Shown: piece by piece, positions 16,941 to 25,935 of the stretch
Layout of the letters: every line of letters begins with the position of its first letter
How positions within the stretch are numbered: the first letter of the stretch is position 1
Assembly: GCA_034435375.1 (NCBI GenBank)
Contig: DAOTXR010000096.1
Span: forward strand, 1-64,000
Reading direction: 5' to 3'
DNA: 64,000 nt
Source of the DNA: DAOTXR01 sp034435375
GTDB lineage: Bacteria > Chloroflexota > Anaerolineae > Aggregatilineales > UBA3940
Made by a program: the position numbers and the translations under genes
The notes under the pieces: generated by a model
The model's input: only the letters and a program-made list of their open reading frames with translations
Databases searched by the model: none
What the model was told of the DNA's origin: nothing

Positions 16941-17893
16941 CTGAGGACCAAGATGCTTCGGAAGAGGAGGTCCCCGACACGCCGCCCACCGAGCCTGCTC
17001 GTCAGACAGTTTTTCAGAACCAAGAGGCTCGCTGGTGGGAGGGCGGCAAAAAGGTTGAACCGGGCGCCGAGTTTAAGATCGTGCGCCGGCTCGATACGCC
17101 GCTCGACAGGCTGACGCGGCGTCGCAGCGGGCGTCGCAGCCGCAGCCGCACCGATCGTAAACGTGGGCGGTACATCCAAGCCCGGCCCGCCAACGGGGAC
17201 ACCACAGACATCGCCCTCGATGCCACCCTGCGGGCAGCCGCCCCTCACCAGGTGGAGCGTGATCGGGGCAGTCTGGCCTTTGCGGTGCAAGCGCAGGACC
17301 TACAGCGCAAGGTGCGCGTCAAGCGGCAGGCCAACCTGGTGTTGTTCGTAGTGGACGCCTCGTGGAGTATGGCAGTCGCCGAGCGCATGACCGCGACCAA
17401 AGGCGCGATCCTATCGCTGCTAACAGACGCTTATCAGCGCCGCGACCGTGTAGGGTTGGTGGTCTTCCAGAAGAACCAGGCCAGGGTAATCCTGCCTCCC
17501 ACCAACTCGGTGCAACTAGCGCAGAAGGCATTGGCTGACATCCCGGTTGGCGGAAAGACCCCGCTTTCGGCGGGTCTGGCGCTGGCTCACCACGTCATCC
17601 AGCAGGATCGCGTCGTGCACCCCGATGTACTGCCGTTGCTGATTATCCTAACCGATGGCGCAGGCAACGTGGCCATGGGAATCATGCCACCCCAGGAAGA
17701 GGCGCACGCCATTGCCGAGCAGATCCAAGAGGACGGCATCAGAGCCGTCGTGATCAACATGGAACATGCCAGCTTTGACCAGGGATTGGCTCAACGGCTG
17801 GCCGAGCATCTGGGCGGTCCCTGCTACTCGCTGAGCGAACTGCGGGCTGACTTGCTTTACCGTGCGGTGCGCGAAGAGATGTCTACCAGCTAG
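16922..17893 (+). CDS. Chelatase D-type linker and VWA (integrin I) domain, reached by -1 frameshift
   Basis: About 323 residues in the -1 frame relative to the AAA part. An acidic, proline-rich linker (about the first 45 residues, with EEEVPDTPPTEP) joins an Arg-rich segment and then a von Willebrand A domain. Its MIDAS motif is DASWS (Asp507 in the joined protein), with a TDG motif at about 606-608. AAA, acidic/Pro linker and VWA in that order is the architecture of ChlD/BchD and of fused cobaltochelatase subunits. Independent initiation at GTG 17081 is conceivable but has no good ribosome binding site and would lose the linker, so fusion by frameshift is favoured. In the chelatase complex this half couples ATP hydrolysis by the I ring to the large metal-inserting subunit. 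Confidence 0.82.
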   Translation, partial: KPSSALAEDQDASEEEVPDTPPTEPARQTVFQNQEARWWEGGKKVEPGAEFKIVRRLDTPLDRLTRRRSGRRSRSRTDRKRGRYIQARPANGDTTDIALDATLRAAAPHQVERDRGSLAFAVQAQDLQRKVRVKRQANLVLFVVDASWSMAVAERMTATKGAILSLLTDAYQRRDRVGLVVFQKNQARVILPPTNSVQLAQKALADIPVGGKTPLSAGLALAHHVIQQDRVVHPDVLPLLIILTDGAGNVAMGIMPPQEEAHAIAEQIQEDGIRAVVINMEHASFDQGLAQRLAEHLGGPCYSLSELRADLLYRAVREEMSTS

Positions 17894-17904
17894 CCCTGCT
17901 AAAC

Positions 17905-17943
17905 ACAACGCCCCTGGGTCTGAGCTGAATCCAGGGACGTCGT
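17905..17943. terminator. Imperfect hairpin between convergent genes
   Basis: CCCTGG at 17912-17917 pairs with CCAGGG at 17931-17936, and the stem continues past a mismatch with ACG and CGT. There is no T-tract. It lies between the convergent chelatase and penicillin-binding protein genes and is the only terminator candidate there. Confidence 0.35.
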
Positions 17944-17966
17944 GTGGGGAGCATCTCAGATAACGC

Positions 17967-20168
17967 TCACTCGCCTACACCTTCCTCGGTCACAAACTCA
18001 AATACCTCCGGGTCTGTCCAGTCGTAAGGATAGGCAAGGACACTGAGGTTGAAATACCTTTCCACAATGCGGCGGAAGATGGGGGCCGCCACCGATGATC
18101 CCTGGCCGCCATTCTCTACCATCACAACAATGGCAAGCTGTGGCTCGTCGTAAGGCACAAAACCGGCGAACCAGGCATGGGGATAGGCCGTCGTCATGGG
18201 CGACTGCGCCGTGCCGGTCTTGCCCGCCGCAGAAATGCCCAGGCTGCCCAGCCGCCAGTAAGCCGTGCCGATGCCTGAATCGACGATGACACCCCGCATG
18301 GCCTCACGCACTGCGGCCAGCGTCTCAGGTCGGACCGTCACCTGGTTCAGCACTACAGGCTCTATCACCACGGCGGGGTCTTCACCGATCAACCCGATAC
18401 GGTCGACGAGGTGAGGTTGGTACACAGTGCCCCCGTTGGCAATTGCAGCAACCGCAGCTGCGATCTGGAGTGGCGTCACCAGCAGGTCCCCCTGGCCGAT
18501 GGCCAGGTTGACGCTGTTATCCAAGGCCCACTCTAGCCCTCGTGTCTTCCACAGCCAGTCAGGATCAGGCACCAAGCCAGGCTCCTCGGCAATCTCGATG
18601 CCCAGGTCGCTACCCATGCCGAACATGCGGGCATAGTTAGCAAGCAGGCTGGGGTCAAGTTGGCCAGTGCGCAGCCCAATATGGTAGAACCACGGATTGC
18701 ACGAGGCAGTCAAGCCCTGCAAGAGCGTCAGGGGGCCATGCCCACCTTCGAGCCAATCGTAACGGATAGACTCTTGCCCCAGTTCGTCCCACACACCAGT
18801 GCAGGTATAGGACGAATCGGTCTGAAATATTCCGCTCTCCAGGGCAGCAATGGTCGAGATGACCTTAAAGACCGAGCCAGGAGGGTACTGGCCTTGGGTA
18901 GGGCGATTGAGGAATGGCTTGAGCGGATTGTTGAGCCAATCGTCGATGGCTCCGCTGAGGGGATGGTCAGGGTTGGAGAGAACATTGGGGTCGAAGGAGG
19001 GATAGCTGGCCATGGCGAGCACATCGCCAGTGTTGACATCGAGCACGACAACGGAAGCTCCTCCGGCAGTAGGAGCCCACGTCTTCTCAGCCGTGCGGTA
19101 GGCTTCCTCAATGGCATCTTGTACGATCACCTGAAGGTTACGGTCGAGGGTGGTATATAAGCTAAGTGCGGGCTGCGGGTCCTTATTGGCAATTAACCCG
19201 AACAAGTCGCCAGCGGGGGTCCAGGCGGTCAGGCGGCCACCGGCAACGCCTGCTAGGTAGCGCTCGCCCCACTGCTCCAGGCCAGCCATGCCTACGCGGC
19301 TATCGTCATCATACCCTATATAGCCGAGCACATGGGGAGCCAGCACATTGAAATAACGGCGGCCTGTCTTCTCGCTGGCGTACAGCCCAGGGAAGCTGGT
19401 GTACCGGTTGTAGTAAGTTTGGAAGGTCTCCAGGTCCACGTCGCCCAGCGCGACTCTCCAATCAGGCGGTTGCGCTGAATAATTCTGCCTGATCTCTTCG
19501 ACAGGCATACGCAACATCTCGCTGAGCATCTGAAGCATCTGATCCTCGACGCCCTGGCTGATCTCGCCAGGCACGATGGACAGTGTGACGGCAGTAGCAT
19601 CTGCCGAGACCAGCCACAGACCATTGCGATCGTAGATGTTGGCACGCGCAGGGGTCACAACTTCAAGCCGCAGCGTGTTGCCTCCGGCCATCTCAGGAAA
19701 GACGAGCGCTGGGGACCAGACAATCCCCCAGCGGCCATCAGCAAACACGAGCCGCATGGGCAGTTCCTTCTCAATTGGCCCGATGATCCGAGTGTGATAG
19801 ACAACCCGGAACGCCGCCTGGGCCGTCGCGCCGGTTGCCGCAGGCAGCATGGAGAGCAAGGTCGCTTCCAGGCTCTCCATCTGCATCACCTGAGCTGCAT
19901 CGGTGTAGGTTTGGGTGAAATCCTCCAGCGAATACTCGGTCTGGCTATTAGCCGAAAGGAAACCGTACATTGCCTCGTAGTTGCCGGCCATCCAGGCGTC
20001 AAGAAAGGACTGAGCCACACCGTCAGGCTCAGCTAGGTTCGGCATCGGTGAGCTAGGAGGGGCGGACGAGGTTGTAGGGCCGCCAGGTGACGCCCCCCCC
20101 ACAGGGCCACACGCGCTAACCAGGCCCGACACGGCGATCACACCCAGGATTGTGAGGATCCGCTTCAT
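17967..20168 (-). CDS. Class B penicillin-binding protein, MecA/PBP2a-like, predicted lipoprotein
   Basis: A 733-residue peptidoglycan transpeptidase. A lipoprotein signal peptide ends at LVSAC (Cys20), so it is anchored on the outer face of the membrane by lipid instead of a transmembrane helix. An NTF2/MecA-N-like domain covers about residues 45-150 (the AQSFLDAWMAGNYEAMYGFLS style start). A PBP dimerisation domain follows, then the transpeptidase domain with Ser432-x-x-Lys435 (SVFK), SCN at 489-491 and KTG at 650-652, all intact. The MecA-N domain is known from low-affinity PBPs of Gram-positives; beta-lactam resistance is possible but not shown. Monocistronic, with an inverted repeat 39-79 bases upstream. 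Confidence 0.93.
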   Translation of the reverse strand: MKRILTILGVIAVSGLVSACGPVGGASPGGPTTSSAPPSSPMPNLAEPDGVAQSFLDAWMAGNYEAMYGFLSANSQTEYSLEDFTQTYTDAAQVMQMESLEATLLSMLPAATGATAQAAFRVVYHTRIIGPIEKELPMRLVFADGRWGIVWSPALVFPEMAGGNTLRLEVVTPARANIYDRNGLWLVSADATAVTLSIVPGEISQGVEDQMLQMLSEMLRMPVEEIRQNYSAQPPDWRVALGDVDLETFQTYYNRYTSFPGLYASEKTGRRYFNVLAPHVLGYIGYDDDSRVGMAGLEQWGERYLAGVAGGRLTAWTPAGDLFGLIANKDPQPALSLYTTLDRNLQVIVQDAIEEAYRTAEKTWAPTAGGASVVVLDVNTGDVLAMASYPSFDPNVLSNPDHPLSGAIDDWLNNPLKPFLNRPTQGQYPPGSVFKVISTIAALESGIFQTDSSYTCTGVWDELGQESIRYDWLEGGHGPLTLLQGLTASCNPWFYHIGLRTGQLDPSLLANYARMFGMGSDLGIEIAEEPGLVPDPDWLWKTRGLEWALDNSVNLAIGQGDLLVTPLQIAAAVAAIANGGTVYQPHLVDRIGLIGEDPAVVIEPVVLNQVTVRPETLAAVREAMRGVIVDSGIGTAYWRLGSLGISAAGKTGTAQSPMTTAYPHAWFAGFVPYDEPQLAIVVMVENGGQGSSVAAPIFRRIVERYFNLSVLAYPYDWTDPEVFEFVTEEGVGE

Positions 20169-20206
20169 GGTGGAATACCTGCCATTCCGATCAAACAGCG
20201 TAAAGG

Positions 20207-20247
20207 GCCTGATTGGAACGTCCCGGCCCGTGACTGTCCAATCAGGC
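20207..20247. promoter_or_regulatory. Long inverted repeat upstream of the PBP gene
   Basis: GCCTGATTGGA at 20207-20217 and TCCAATCAGGC at 20237-20247, perfect 11-base arms around a 19-base GC-rich spacer. It lies in the 264-base divergent region between the PBP gene (start 20168) and glyA (start 20433), closer to the PBP. It may be a 5' leader hairpin of the PBP transcript or an operator. Confidence 0.5.
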
Positions 20248-20432
20248 GAGGCAGATTATAGCCTCTATAGAGTGGCTCGGCAAAGCATGCGCAGGGAATG
20301 AGGAGTACGCGGGGGAGTCGGGCGGTAGCGCTTCAGTGCCGGGCTTCCACAGCCAAGTCGAATTAGGGTAGAATGGTTATAAACTTACACCGATCAGATC
20401 GTGAACCATAGGACATTGGAGACAAATATATC

Positions 20433-21740
20433 ATGCCCAAGACACTAGAGCCTGATGTGGCGACAACCCGCACCCGGGCAGAGGGCCATGCTCTGGCCCA
20501 GAGTTCACGGCCTCTGGCCGAAGTTGACGCCCAGATTTTTGAGGCGCTGACTGCCGAAATGCAGCGGCAGCGTGAAGGCATCGAACTGATCCCGTCTGAG
20601 AACTATGTCAGCCGGGCTGTGCTCACCGCAATTGGTTCGGTGTTCACCAACAAATACTCCGAAGGCTATGTGCACAAGCGCTACTATGGCGGTAATGAGA
20701 ACGTCGATACTATTGAAGAGCTGGCCATCGAACGAGCCAAGCAGCTTTTCAACGCCGACCATGCCAATGTGCAGCCCTACTCAGGATCGCCTGCCAATTT
20801 GGCCGTCTATTACGCACTGCTCGCACCTGGCGATTCGGTGATGGGTCTGGCCCTGCCCGACGGTGGCCATCTGACCCACGGCTGGAAAGTGAACTTCTCT
20901 GCTCACTTCTTCACCTCTGAACAGTATCCGGTCGACCCCAAGACAGGACGCATCGACTACGATGTGGTGTGGAAGCTGGCAAAAGAGCACAGGCCCAAGC
21001 TGATCTGGGCAGGCGGCACGGCTTACCCACGTATTTTTGAGTTCGACAAGTTTGCACAGATCGCGGAGGACGTTGGGGCGCGGTTTGCAGCTGATATTGC
21101 GCACATCTCTGGGCTAGTGGCAACCGGCCTGCACCCTGATCCAGTCCCCTATGCCGACGCTGTGACGATGACTACTCACAAGCTGCTGCGCGGCCCACGC
21201 GGCGCGATGATTCTGTGCAAGAAGAAGCATGCCCGCGTGATTGACCGGGCTGTGTTCCCCGGCCTGCAAGGAGGGCCGCACGATCACGTCACAGCGGCGA
21301 TTGCCGTCTGTCTGCATGAGGCCAGCACGCCGGAATACAAGGCCTACTGCCAACAAGTGGTAACCAATGCCAAAGTGATGGCCGAAGAGCTGATGCGCCG
21401 GGGCTTTGAGATCGTCAGCGGCGGAACGGACAACCACTTGCTGCTGGTCGATCTGACCAACAAGAATGTGCCAGGCAAAGTAGCTCAGGCCGCCCTGGAC
21501 CGGGCCAACATCACGCTGAACGCCAATATGGTTCCTGGCGATCGGCGGTCGGCATTTGACCCATCTGGCGTACGCCTGGGGACCCCAGCCATTACGACGC
21601 GCGGCTTTGAAGAGGACGAGGTGCGTATCGTCGCCAATTGGGTGGCCGACGTGATCGAGCATGTGGAGGAAGAGGCCGTCATCGAGCGAGTGCGCAACGA
21701 AGTCATCGATCTGTGCAACCAGTTTCCATTATGGTACTGA
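20433..21740 (+). CDS. glyA: Serine hydroxymethyltransferase
   Basis: A 435-residue PLP enzyme converting serine + tetrahydrofolate to glycine + 5,10-methylene-THF. ELIPSENYVSRAV is the substrate-binding N-terminal segment; YSEGYVHKRYYGGNENVD, NVQPYSGSPAN and DIAHISGLVATGLHPDP follow; the PLP lysine is in TTHKLLRGPRG (Lys250). The length and all motifs are normal for the family. It stands alone. The transposase remnant follows 34 bases after its stop, convergently oriented. Confidence 0.97.
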   Translation: MPKTLEPDVATTRTRAEGHALAQSSRPLAEVDAQIFEALTAEMQRQREGIELIPSENYVSRAVLTAIGSVFTNKYSEGYVHKRYYGGNENVDTIEELAIERAKQLFNADHANVQPYSGSPANLAVYYALLAPGDSVMGLALPDGGHLTHGWKVNFSAHFFTSEQYPVDPKTGRIDYDVVWKLAKEHRPKLIWAGGTAYPRIFEFDKFAQIAEDVGARFAADIAHISGLVATGLHPDPVPYADAVTMTTHKLLRGPRGAMILCKKKHARVIDRAVFPGLQGGPHDHVTAAIAVCLHEASTPEYKAYCQQVVTNAKVMAEELMRRGFEIVSGGTDNHLLLVDLTNKNVPGKVAQAALDRANITLNANMVPGDRRSAFDPSGVRLGTPAITTRGFEEDEVRIVANWVADVIEHVEEEAVIERVRNEVIDLCNQFPLWY

Positions 21741-21774
21741 GGCCGCGTGGAACTTGCCAAGCGACCGCAGTGTG

Positions 21775-22239
21775 TCATGTCAAATGTGACTCTGCGAAAA
21801 CCCGAGCAGGGGTCCTCATGTTCAGGGCGAGACGAGGGCGCTGATGACGATAGTGGGCGAGAAAGGTGTCAGCCCTGGACTGAGCGAGGTGAAGACCTCG
21901 CCCAGGTCGAGGGTGTCCATCTGCACGACCTGGCGCGCTGCCTGACCCCGCCGGGCGGGCTGTCCTCTCGCTGTGCGCGTGTGCTTGCGCAACGGCCTGT
22001 TTTGCCTGAGCAGGCGGTAGACTGTACTCAGGCTCAGCCTGATACCTGCCTGACCCAGCAGATACACGATCTTCTGCCCGCAGCAGTCCCGATACTCTCG
22101 ACGGATACTCAGCACGCGCTGGACGGACATAACCATGCACCTTGCGCCGCCTGCGGCCTTTCTTGGCCGCCCGATAGCGCCTGATATACCCCTCTATCCC
22201 CCGCTGCCTGATACCTTTGCTTTTGAAGAGGAGAAACAC
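21775..22239 (-). pseudogene. Remnant of a DDE integrase-type transposase
   Basis: Fragments of one transposase are spread over two minus-strand frames. The 5' part reads IRRYRAAKKGRR, then in another frame IRREYRDCCGQKIVYLLGQ and LSLSTVYRLLRQNRPLRK (a helix-turn-helix region). Next comes RQVVQMDTLDLGEVF, the start of an integrase core with its first Asp. The reading frame then shifts back to give the usual C-terminal tail HYRHQRPRLALNMRTPARVF. Most of the catalytic core, including the later acidic residues, is deleted. It resembles IS3/IS481-type integrases. I could not see terminal inverted repeats or target duplications, so the original element boundaries are unknown. Confidence 0.75.
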
Positions 22240-22269
22240 TTAACGCTAACGCTCTGTTTGGGGTATCAT
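22240..22269 (+). promoter_or_regulatory. Possible promoter of the moxR-DUF58 pair
   Basis: TTAACG at 22240-22245 and TATCAT at 22264-22269 with 18 bases between, about 83 bases before the MoxR start. It abuts the end of the transposase remnant, so it may have been supplied by the element. Confidence 0.3.
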
Positions 22270-22351
22270 TGGTGCGCCGGCGTGCTCCAGCACGGGCCTG
22301 TTTATAACCCCCAGGGTCTGGCTAAAGACCCCATCGAAGGAGTCTCTACTC

Positions 22352-23305
22352 ATGTCTATCGTGCAGGCCATCAGCGAGCGGCTGATCCAGAACGTCGAAC
22401 GTGTCATCGTCGGCAAGCGCCGTGAGATCACGCTGACGCTGATTGGCCTCTTGTGTCAGGGACATATCCTAATCGAGGATGTACCAGGGGTGGGCAAAAC
22501 CATGCTGGCCAAGAGCCTGGCACGCTCGATCGGGTGTAGCTTTAGCCGCATCCAGTTCACCCCCGATATGCTCCCCAGCGATGTGACAGGCGTATCGATC
22601 TTCAACCAGCGAACCAACGAGTTCGAGTTCCGCCCAGGCCCAATCATGGCCCAGATTGTGCTGGTGGATGAGATCAACCGTGCGACGCCTAAAACCCAGT
22701 CTGCCCTTCTGGAAGCTATGGAGGAACGTCAGGTCACGGTGGATGGAACCACCTACCAGCTCGCACGGCCCTTTCTGGTCCTTGCTACTCAGAATCCCAT
22801 TGAGTACGAGGGCACTTTCCCACTGCCAGAGGCCCAGCTCGACCGCTTCCTGCTGCGCATCCGGCTTGGCTACCCGTCTCCTGTCGATGAGATCACCATG
22901 ATGGATCTCCAACAATATACGCACCCCATCTATGAGTTGCGGCAGGTTGCCACAGTCGATGATCTGCTTCAGGCGCAGGAGGCCATTAAGTCCATCTACA
23001 TCGACCGACAGGTGAAGCAATACATCATTGATGTGGTGACAGCCACCCGCAGCCATGAGGATGTCTACCTAGGGGCCAGCCCACGCGGTAGCTTGGCGCT
23101 TTACCGCGCTGCTCAGGCGCGGGCTGCGCTCGCAGGTCGTGACCATGTCCTGCCAGATGACATCAAAGATTTGGCTGCCGCCACTCTGGCTCATCGTATC
23201 ATTGTCGGCCCGGCGGCCCGCATCAGGGATGTGATCTCCGAAGGCGTCGTCGCAGATGTGCTCCGCAGGGTGCCCGTTCCGGGAGCGACGCTCGGCATGG
23301 GTTAG
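22352..23305 (+). CDS. MoxR-family AAA+ ATPase
   Basis: A 317-residue chaperone-like AAA+ ATPase. Walker A is in EDVPGVGKTML (Gly46-Thr50), Walker B is VLVDEINR (Asp106-Glu107), and LATQNPIEYEGTFPLPEAQLDRF carries sensor 1 and the arginine finger region. AAGGAG precedes ATG by 9 bases. MoxR proteins typically help assemble or activate VWA or DUF58 partner proteins; here the DUF58 gene follows by 5 bases. The specific client in this organism is not known. Confidence 0.95.
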   Translation: MSIVQAISERLIQNVERVIVGKRREITLTLIGLLCQGHILIEDVPGVGKTMLAKSLARSIGCSFSRIQFTPDMLPSDVTGVSIFNQRTNEFEFRPGPIMAQIVLVDEINRATPKTQSALLEAMEERQVTVDGTTYQLARPFLVLATQNPIEYEGTFPLPEAQLDRFLLRIRLGYPSPVDEITMMDLQQYTHPIYELRQVATVDDLLQAQEAIKSIYIDRQVKQYIIDVVTATRSHEDVYLGASPRGSLALYRAAQARAALAGRDHVLPDDIKDLAAATLAHRIIVGPAARIRDVISEGVVADVLRRVPVPGATLGMG

Positions 23306-23310
23306 GCCGC

Positions 23311-24573
23311 ATGGACCGCCGCCGCAATGCGATCTACGTGATTGTCATACTGAGCTTGTTGGCTGGTCTGATCACCGGGCGCGAGATCTTCTTTAACGTG
23401 GCGTATGCCTTCACTGGATTGTTGTGCTTCTCTTTCGTGTGGGTGCATCTCGGCGTCAACTGGCTCCGTCTGCGCCGCCAGACCCGCGCCCGACGCGCTG
23501 TGGTAGGCGGCTTCCTGGAAGAGTCTTTCACGGTCCGCAACACCAGCGTGCTACCCAAGTTGTGGATTGAGGTTTACGACCGATCTGACCTGTTGGGGCA
23601 TCAGGCCAGCCATGTCGTCAGCAGCCTGCCCCCCCGCGCCGAAGCCTCATGGAGTGTGCGGACGCTGTGTATCCGGCGAGGCGCCTTCCAGCTTGGCCCC
23701 CTGCGCGTGGTCACTGGAGACCCGTTCGGGCTGTTCCAGGCCGAGCGGCGCATCAACTCGACCTCTCCCCTGATCGTCTACCCGCCCACGATTGACATCC
23801 TGGATTTCCCATTATCGCCAGGAGTCCTGCCGGGTGGAGATGCCCTCCGACGCCGCTCCCATCACATCACTGCCAACGCCGCCGGAGTGCGCGACTATGC
23901 TCCTGGCGACAGCCTGAACCGCATCCACTGGCGCAGCACGGCTCGTAAGGCCCGCCTGATCGTCAAGGAGTTCGAGCTTGACCCACTGACTGACCTGTGG
24001 ATCTTCATGGATGCCGAGCGTACTGTGCATGTCGGGCAGTACAGGCCCACCAATGCCGATGTAGAGGCGCTGGCGCAGCAGGGCGCCTTACCTCGCCTGA
24101 TACTACCGCCTACCACTGAGGAATATGCCGTATGTGTGGCGGCATCGCTGGCCCGTTACTTCCTGCAACGCCAGCGCTCTGTGGGATTTGCCACCCATGG
24201 CCAACGCAGCGAGATCCTCCAGGTAGATCGTGGCCCGCGCCAGCTCACCAAGATTCTCGAAACCCTGGCTGTCATCGAGGCATGCGGCACGCTGGCATTT
24301 GACCAACTGCTGTCGCTTCATAGCAACCAGATGGCCCGTGGTACCACGGCGATCCTGATCACTCCGTCTACACGTTGGGGCTGGGTGGGGGCGGCTCAGG
24401 GTCTGTTGCAGCGCGGGCTGAGCGTCGTTGCCATCCTGATCGACGCTGAGAGTTTTGGAGGGCGTCCCGGTACCGAACAGGTCGCTGTGCGGTTGGCGAT
24501 GTCCAACATCCCGGTCTATGTGGTGCACCGTGACGCTGACCTGCTGGCCGAGCTGACCTACCGCCGATACTGA
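23311..24573 (+). CDS. DUF58 membrane protein, MoxR partner
   Basis: A 420-residue protein with two hydrophobic segments within about the first 50 residues, then a beta-rich region. The DUF58 signature lies around 205-225 (GDSLNRIHWRSTARKARL), followed by a VWA-like C-terminal region. It starts 5 bases after the MoxR stop, so the pair is one transcript. MoxR-DUF58 pairs occur widely and have been linked to envelope or enzyme maturation; no further members such as a transglutaminase gene follow. It is convergent with the MFS gene, with essentially no space between. Confidence 0.92.
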   Translation: MDRRRNAIYVIVILSLLAGLITGREIFFNVAYAFTGLLCFSFVWVHLGVNWLRLRRQTRARRAVVGGFLEESFTVRNTSVLPKLWIEVYDRSDLLGHQASHVVSSLPPRAEASWSVRTLCIRRGAFQLGPLRVVTGDPFGLFQAERRINSTSPLIVYPPTIDILDFPLSPGVLPGGDALRRRSHHITANAAGVRDYAPGDSLNRIHWRSTARKARLIVKEFELDPLTDLWIFMDAERTVHVGQYRPTNADVEALAQQGALPRLILPPTTEEYAVCVAASLARYFLQRQRSVGFATHGQRSEILQVDRGPRQLTKILETLAVIEACGTLAFDQLLSLHSNQMARGTTAILITPSTRWGWVGAAQGLLQRGLSVVAILIDAESFGGRPGTEQVAVRLAMSNIPVYVVHRDADLLAELTYRRY

Positions 24574-24574
24574 G

Positions 24575-25897
24575 CTAGGTGTGAGGGGTCTTCGCCGAGA
24601 TCGACTCACCGGTAGCTGGCTGAGGTGCGCCATCCCTCGCCCCTGGCAGTCGAAATGCCAGGATCAGCGCTATCAGCCCCATTCCTAGCGTCGTCCCGAA
24701 CAGCATCTGATACGAGGTCTGGCTGAGCACCCACCCTGCGATGGTCGGCCCCAGCACACCGATGGCCCCCAATGCATTGAATGTCCCCAGGTAGATCGGG
24801 CGTTGGCCAGGAGGAGCGATGTCGAATACATAATTGATGTATCCCAACATAAGCAGGTTCTCTGCCAGCCCAATACAGATATAAACCCAGGCGTAGGCCC
24901 GGCTCAGGACCTCGACCAAGCTTCCTCCCACTGCCGTCAGCGTCAGCGCGAGGATCGGTGCTGTCAATGCGATCACCACCCCGATTCGAATCGCATGTTG
25001 TGCTCCCCATCGGTCAGCGACACGGCCCAACACCAGGCTGGCCACCAGCACCCCTACCGTCTGTGCCAGGATGAACACACCGATCACTTGGGTCGAGATT
25101 TTGAGTACATCTGTGGCGTATAGAATGTAAAACGGCGAGGCCATCGTGCTCAAGCTGAAACACACCCGTGCTAGCGTGATCAGCCTCAGGCGGCTGTCTT
25201 GCTGCCACAGGGCAATCAGATGGCGGGCAAAGTCCCGCCAGGCGATGATGGTCGTGGTCGCCTCACCCTCCTGAGCGGGTCGCTCGTGTAGGCGACTGAT
25301 GGCCACCGCTGAAATGATAAAGCATACCCCGGCCAGCCCAAACAGCAGGGCGTAGTTGTAGGGGAAAGCTGGCCCTCGCTCGCTGAGTGCGAAGCCTACC
25401 ACCGCGGCCACTCCCAGCAGCACGACAGCCTTCCCCACCTGCCACAGCGAGATGTATCCAGCCCGCTTCTCCGGTGGGAACGACCGTCCCAGGATGTCGA
25501 ACCACGCCAGGGCAGCAAACCCGTCCGATCCCAGGAACAGAGCAAATGCCACAATCAGCGCTAGCAAGATTAGCCAGGGAGGTTGTGCGCGGGTCAGCGC
25601 GATCAGTCCTGCCAACAACATGACCATTGGGCGGCCCGCAAAAGCGACTGTCACCAGGAAAGGCTTCTTGCGCTCGAATCGCGAGATGATGTTCCCCGCC
25701 GCCAGTTGCGGCAGTGACCAGAACAGCAGTAGCACCGTTATCAGCGTGCCGACCACTGCCGGCGAGCTTCCCAACAGCACCGCGAAAGTGGGCAGTACCG
25801 TGTTGAGGTTGATAAACCCCAACCCAACAGCAAAGAAAATGTAGTCCATGCCGAAGGCAAGAAAATTGTGGGTCTGCTTAGGATACTGTTCTGTCAC
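24575..25897 (-). CDS. Major facilitator superfamily transporter
   Basis: A 440-residue inner-membrane protein with about 12 hydrophobic helices. The loop between helices 2 and 3 carries a degenerate MFS motif (ISRFERKKPFLV), and the equivalent ALVLGRVADRWGAQHAIR appears in the second half. The GTG start at 25897 gives MTEQYPKQTHNFLAFG. The substrate is not predictable. It lies at the end of the polysaccharide block, 38 bases after the GT4 stop, so it may be co-transcribed and move a sugar or metabolite. Confidence 0.88.
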   Translation of the reverse strand: MTEQYPKQTHNFLAFGMDYIFFAVGLGFINLNTVLPTFAVLLGSSPAVVGTLITVLLLFWSLPQLAAGNIISRFERKKPFLVTVAFAGRPMVMLLAGLIALTRAQPPWLILLALIVAFALFLGSDGFAALAWFDILGRSFPPEKRAGYISLWQVGKAVVLLGVAAVVGFALSERGPAFPYNYALLFGLAGVCFIISAVAISRLHERPAQEGEATTTIIAWRDFARHLIALWQQDSRLRLITLARVCFSLSTMASPFYILYATDVLKISTQVIGVFILAQTVGVLVASLVLGRVADRWGAQHAIRIGVVIALTAPILALTLTAVGGSLVEVLSRAYAWVYICIGLAENLLMLGYINYVFDIAPPGQRPIYLGTFNALGAIGVLGPTIAGWVLSQTSYQMLFGTTLGMGLIALILAFRLPGARDGAPQPATGESISAKTPHT

Positions 25898-25935
25898 AAT
25901 GGATCCCGTAATGATCGCATGGCATTGAGGCGCTG

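Noticed and set aside
17081..17893. VWA half as an independent gene starting at GTG 17081
   Set aside because: There is no good ribosome binding site at 17081. The frame is open upstream to the A9 tract through a typical chelatase linker, so joining by frameshift explains more.
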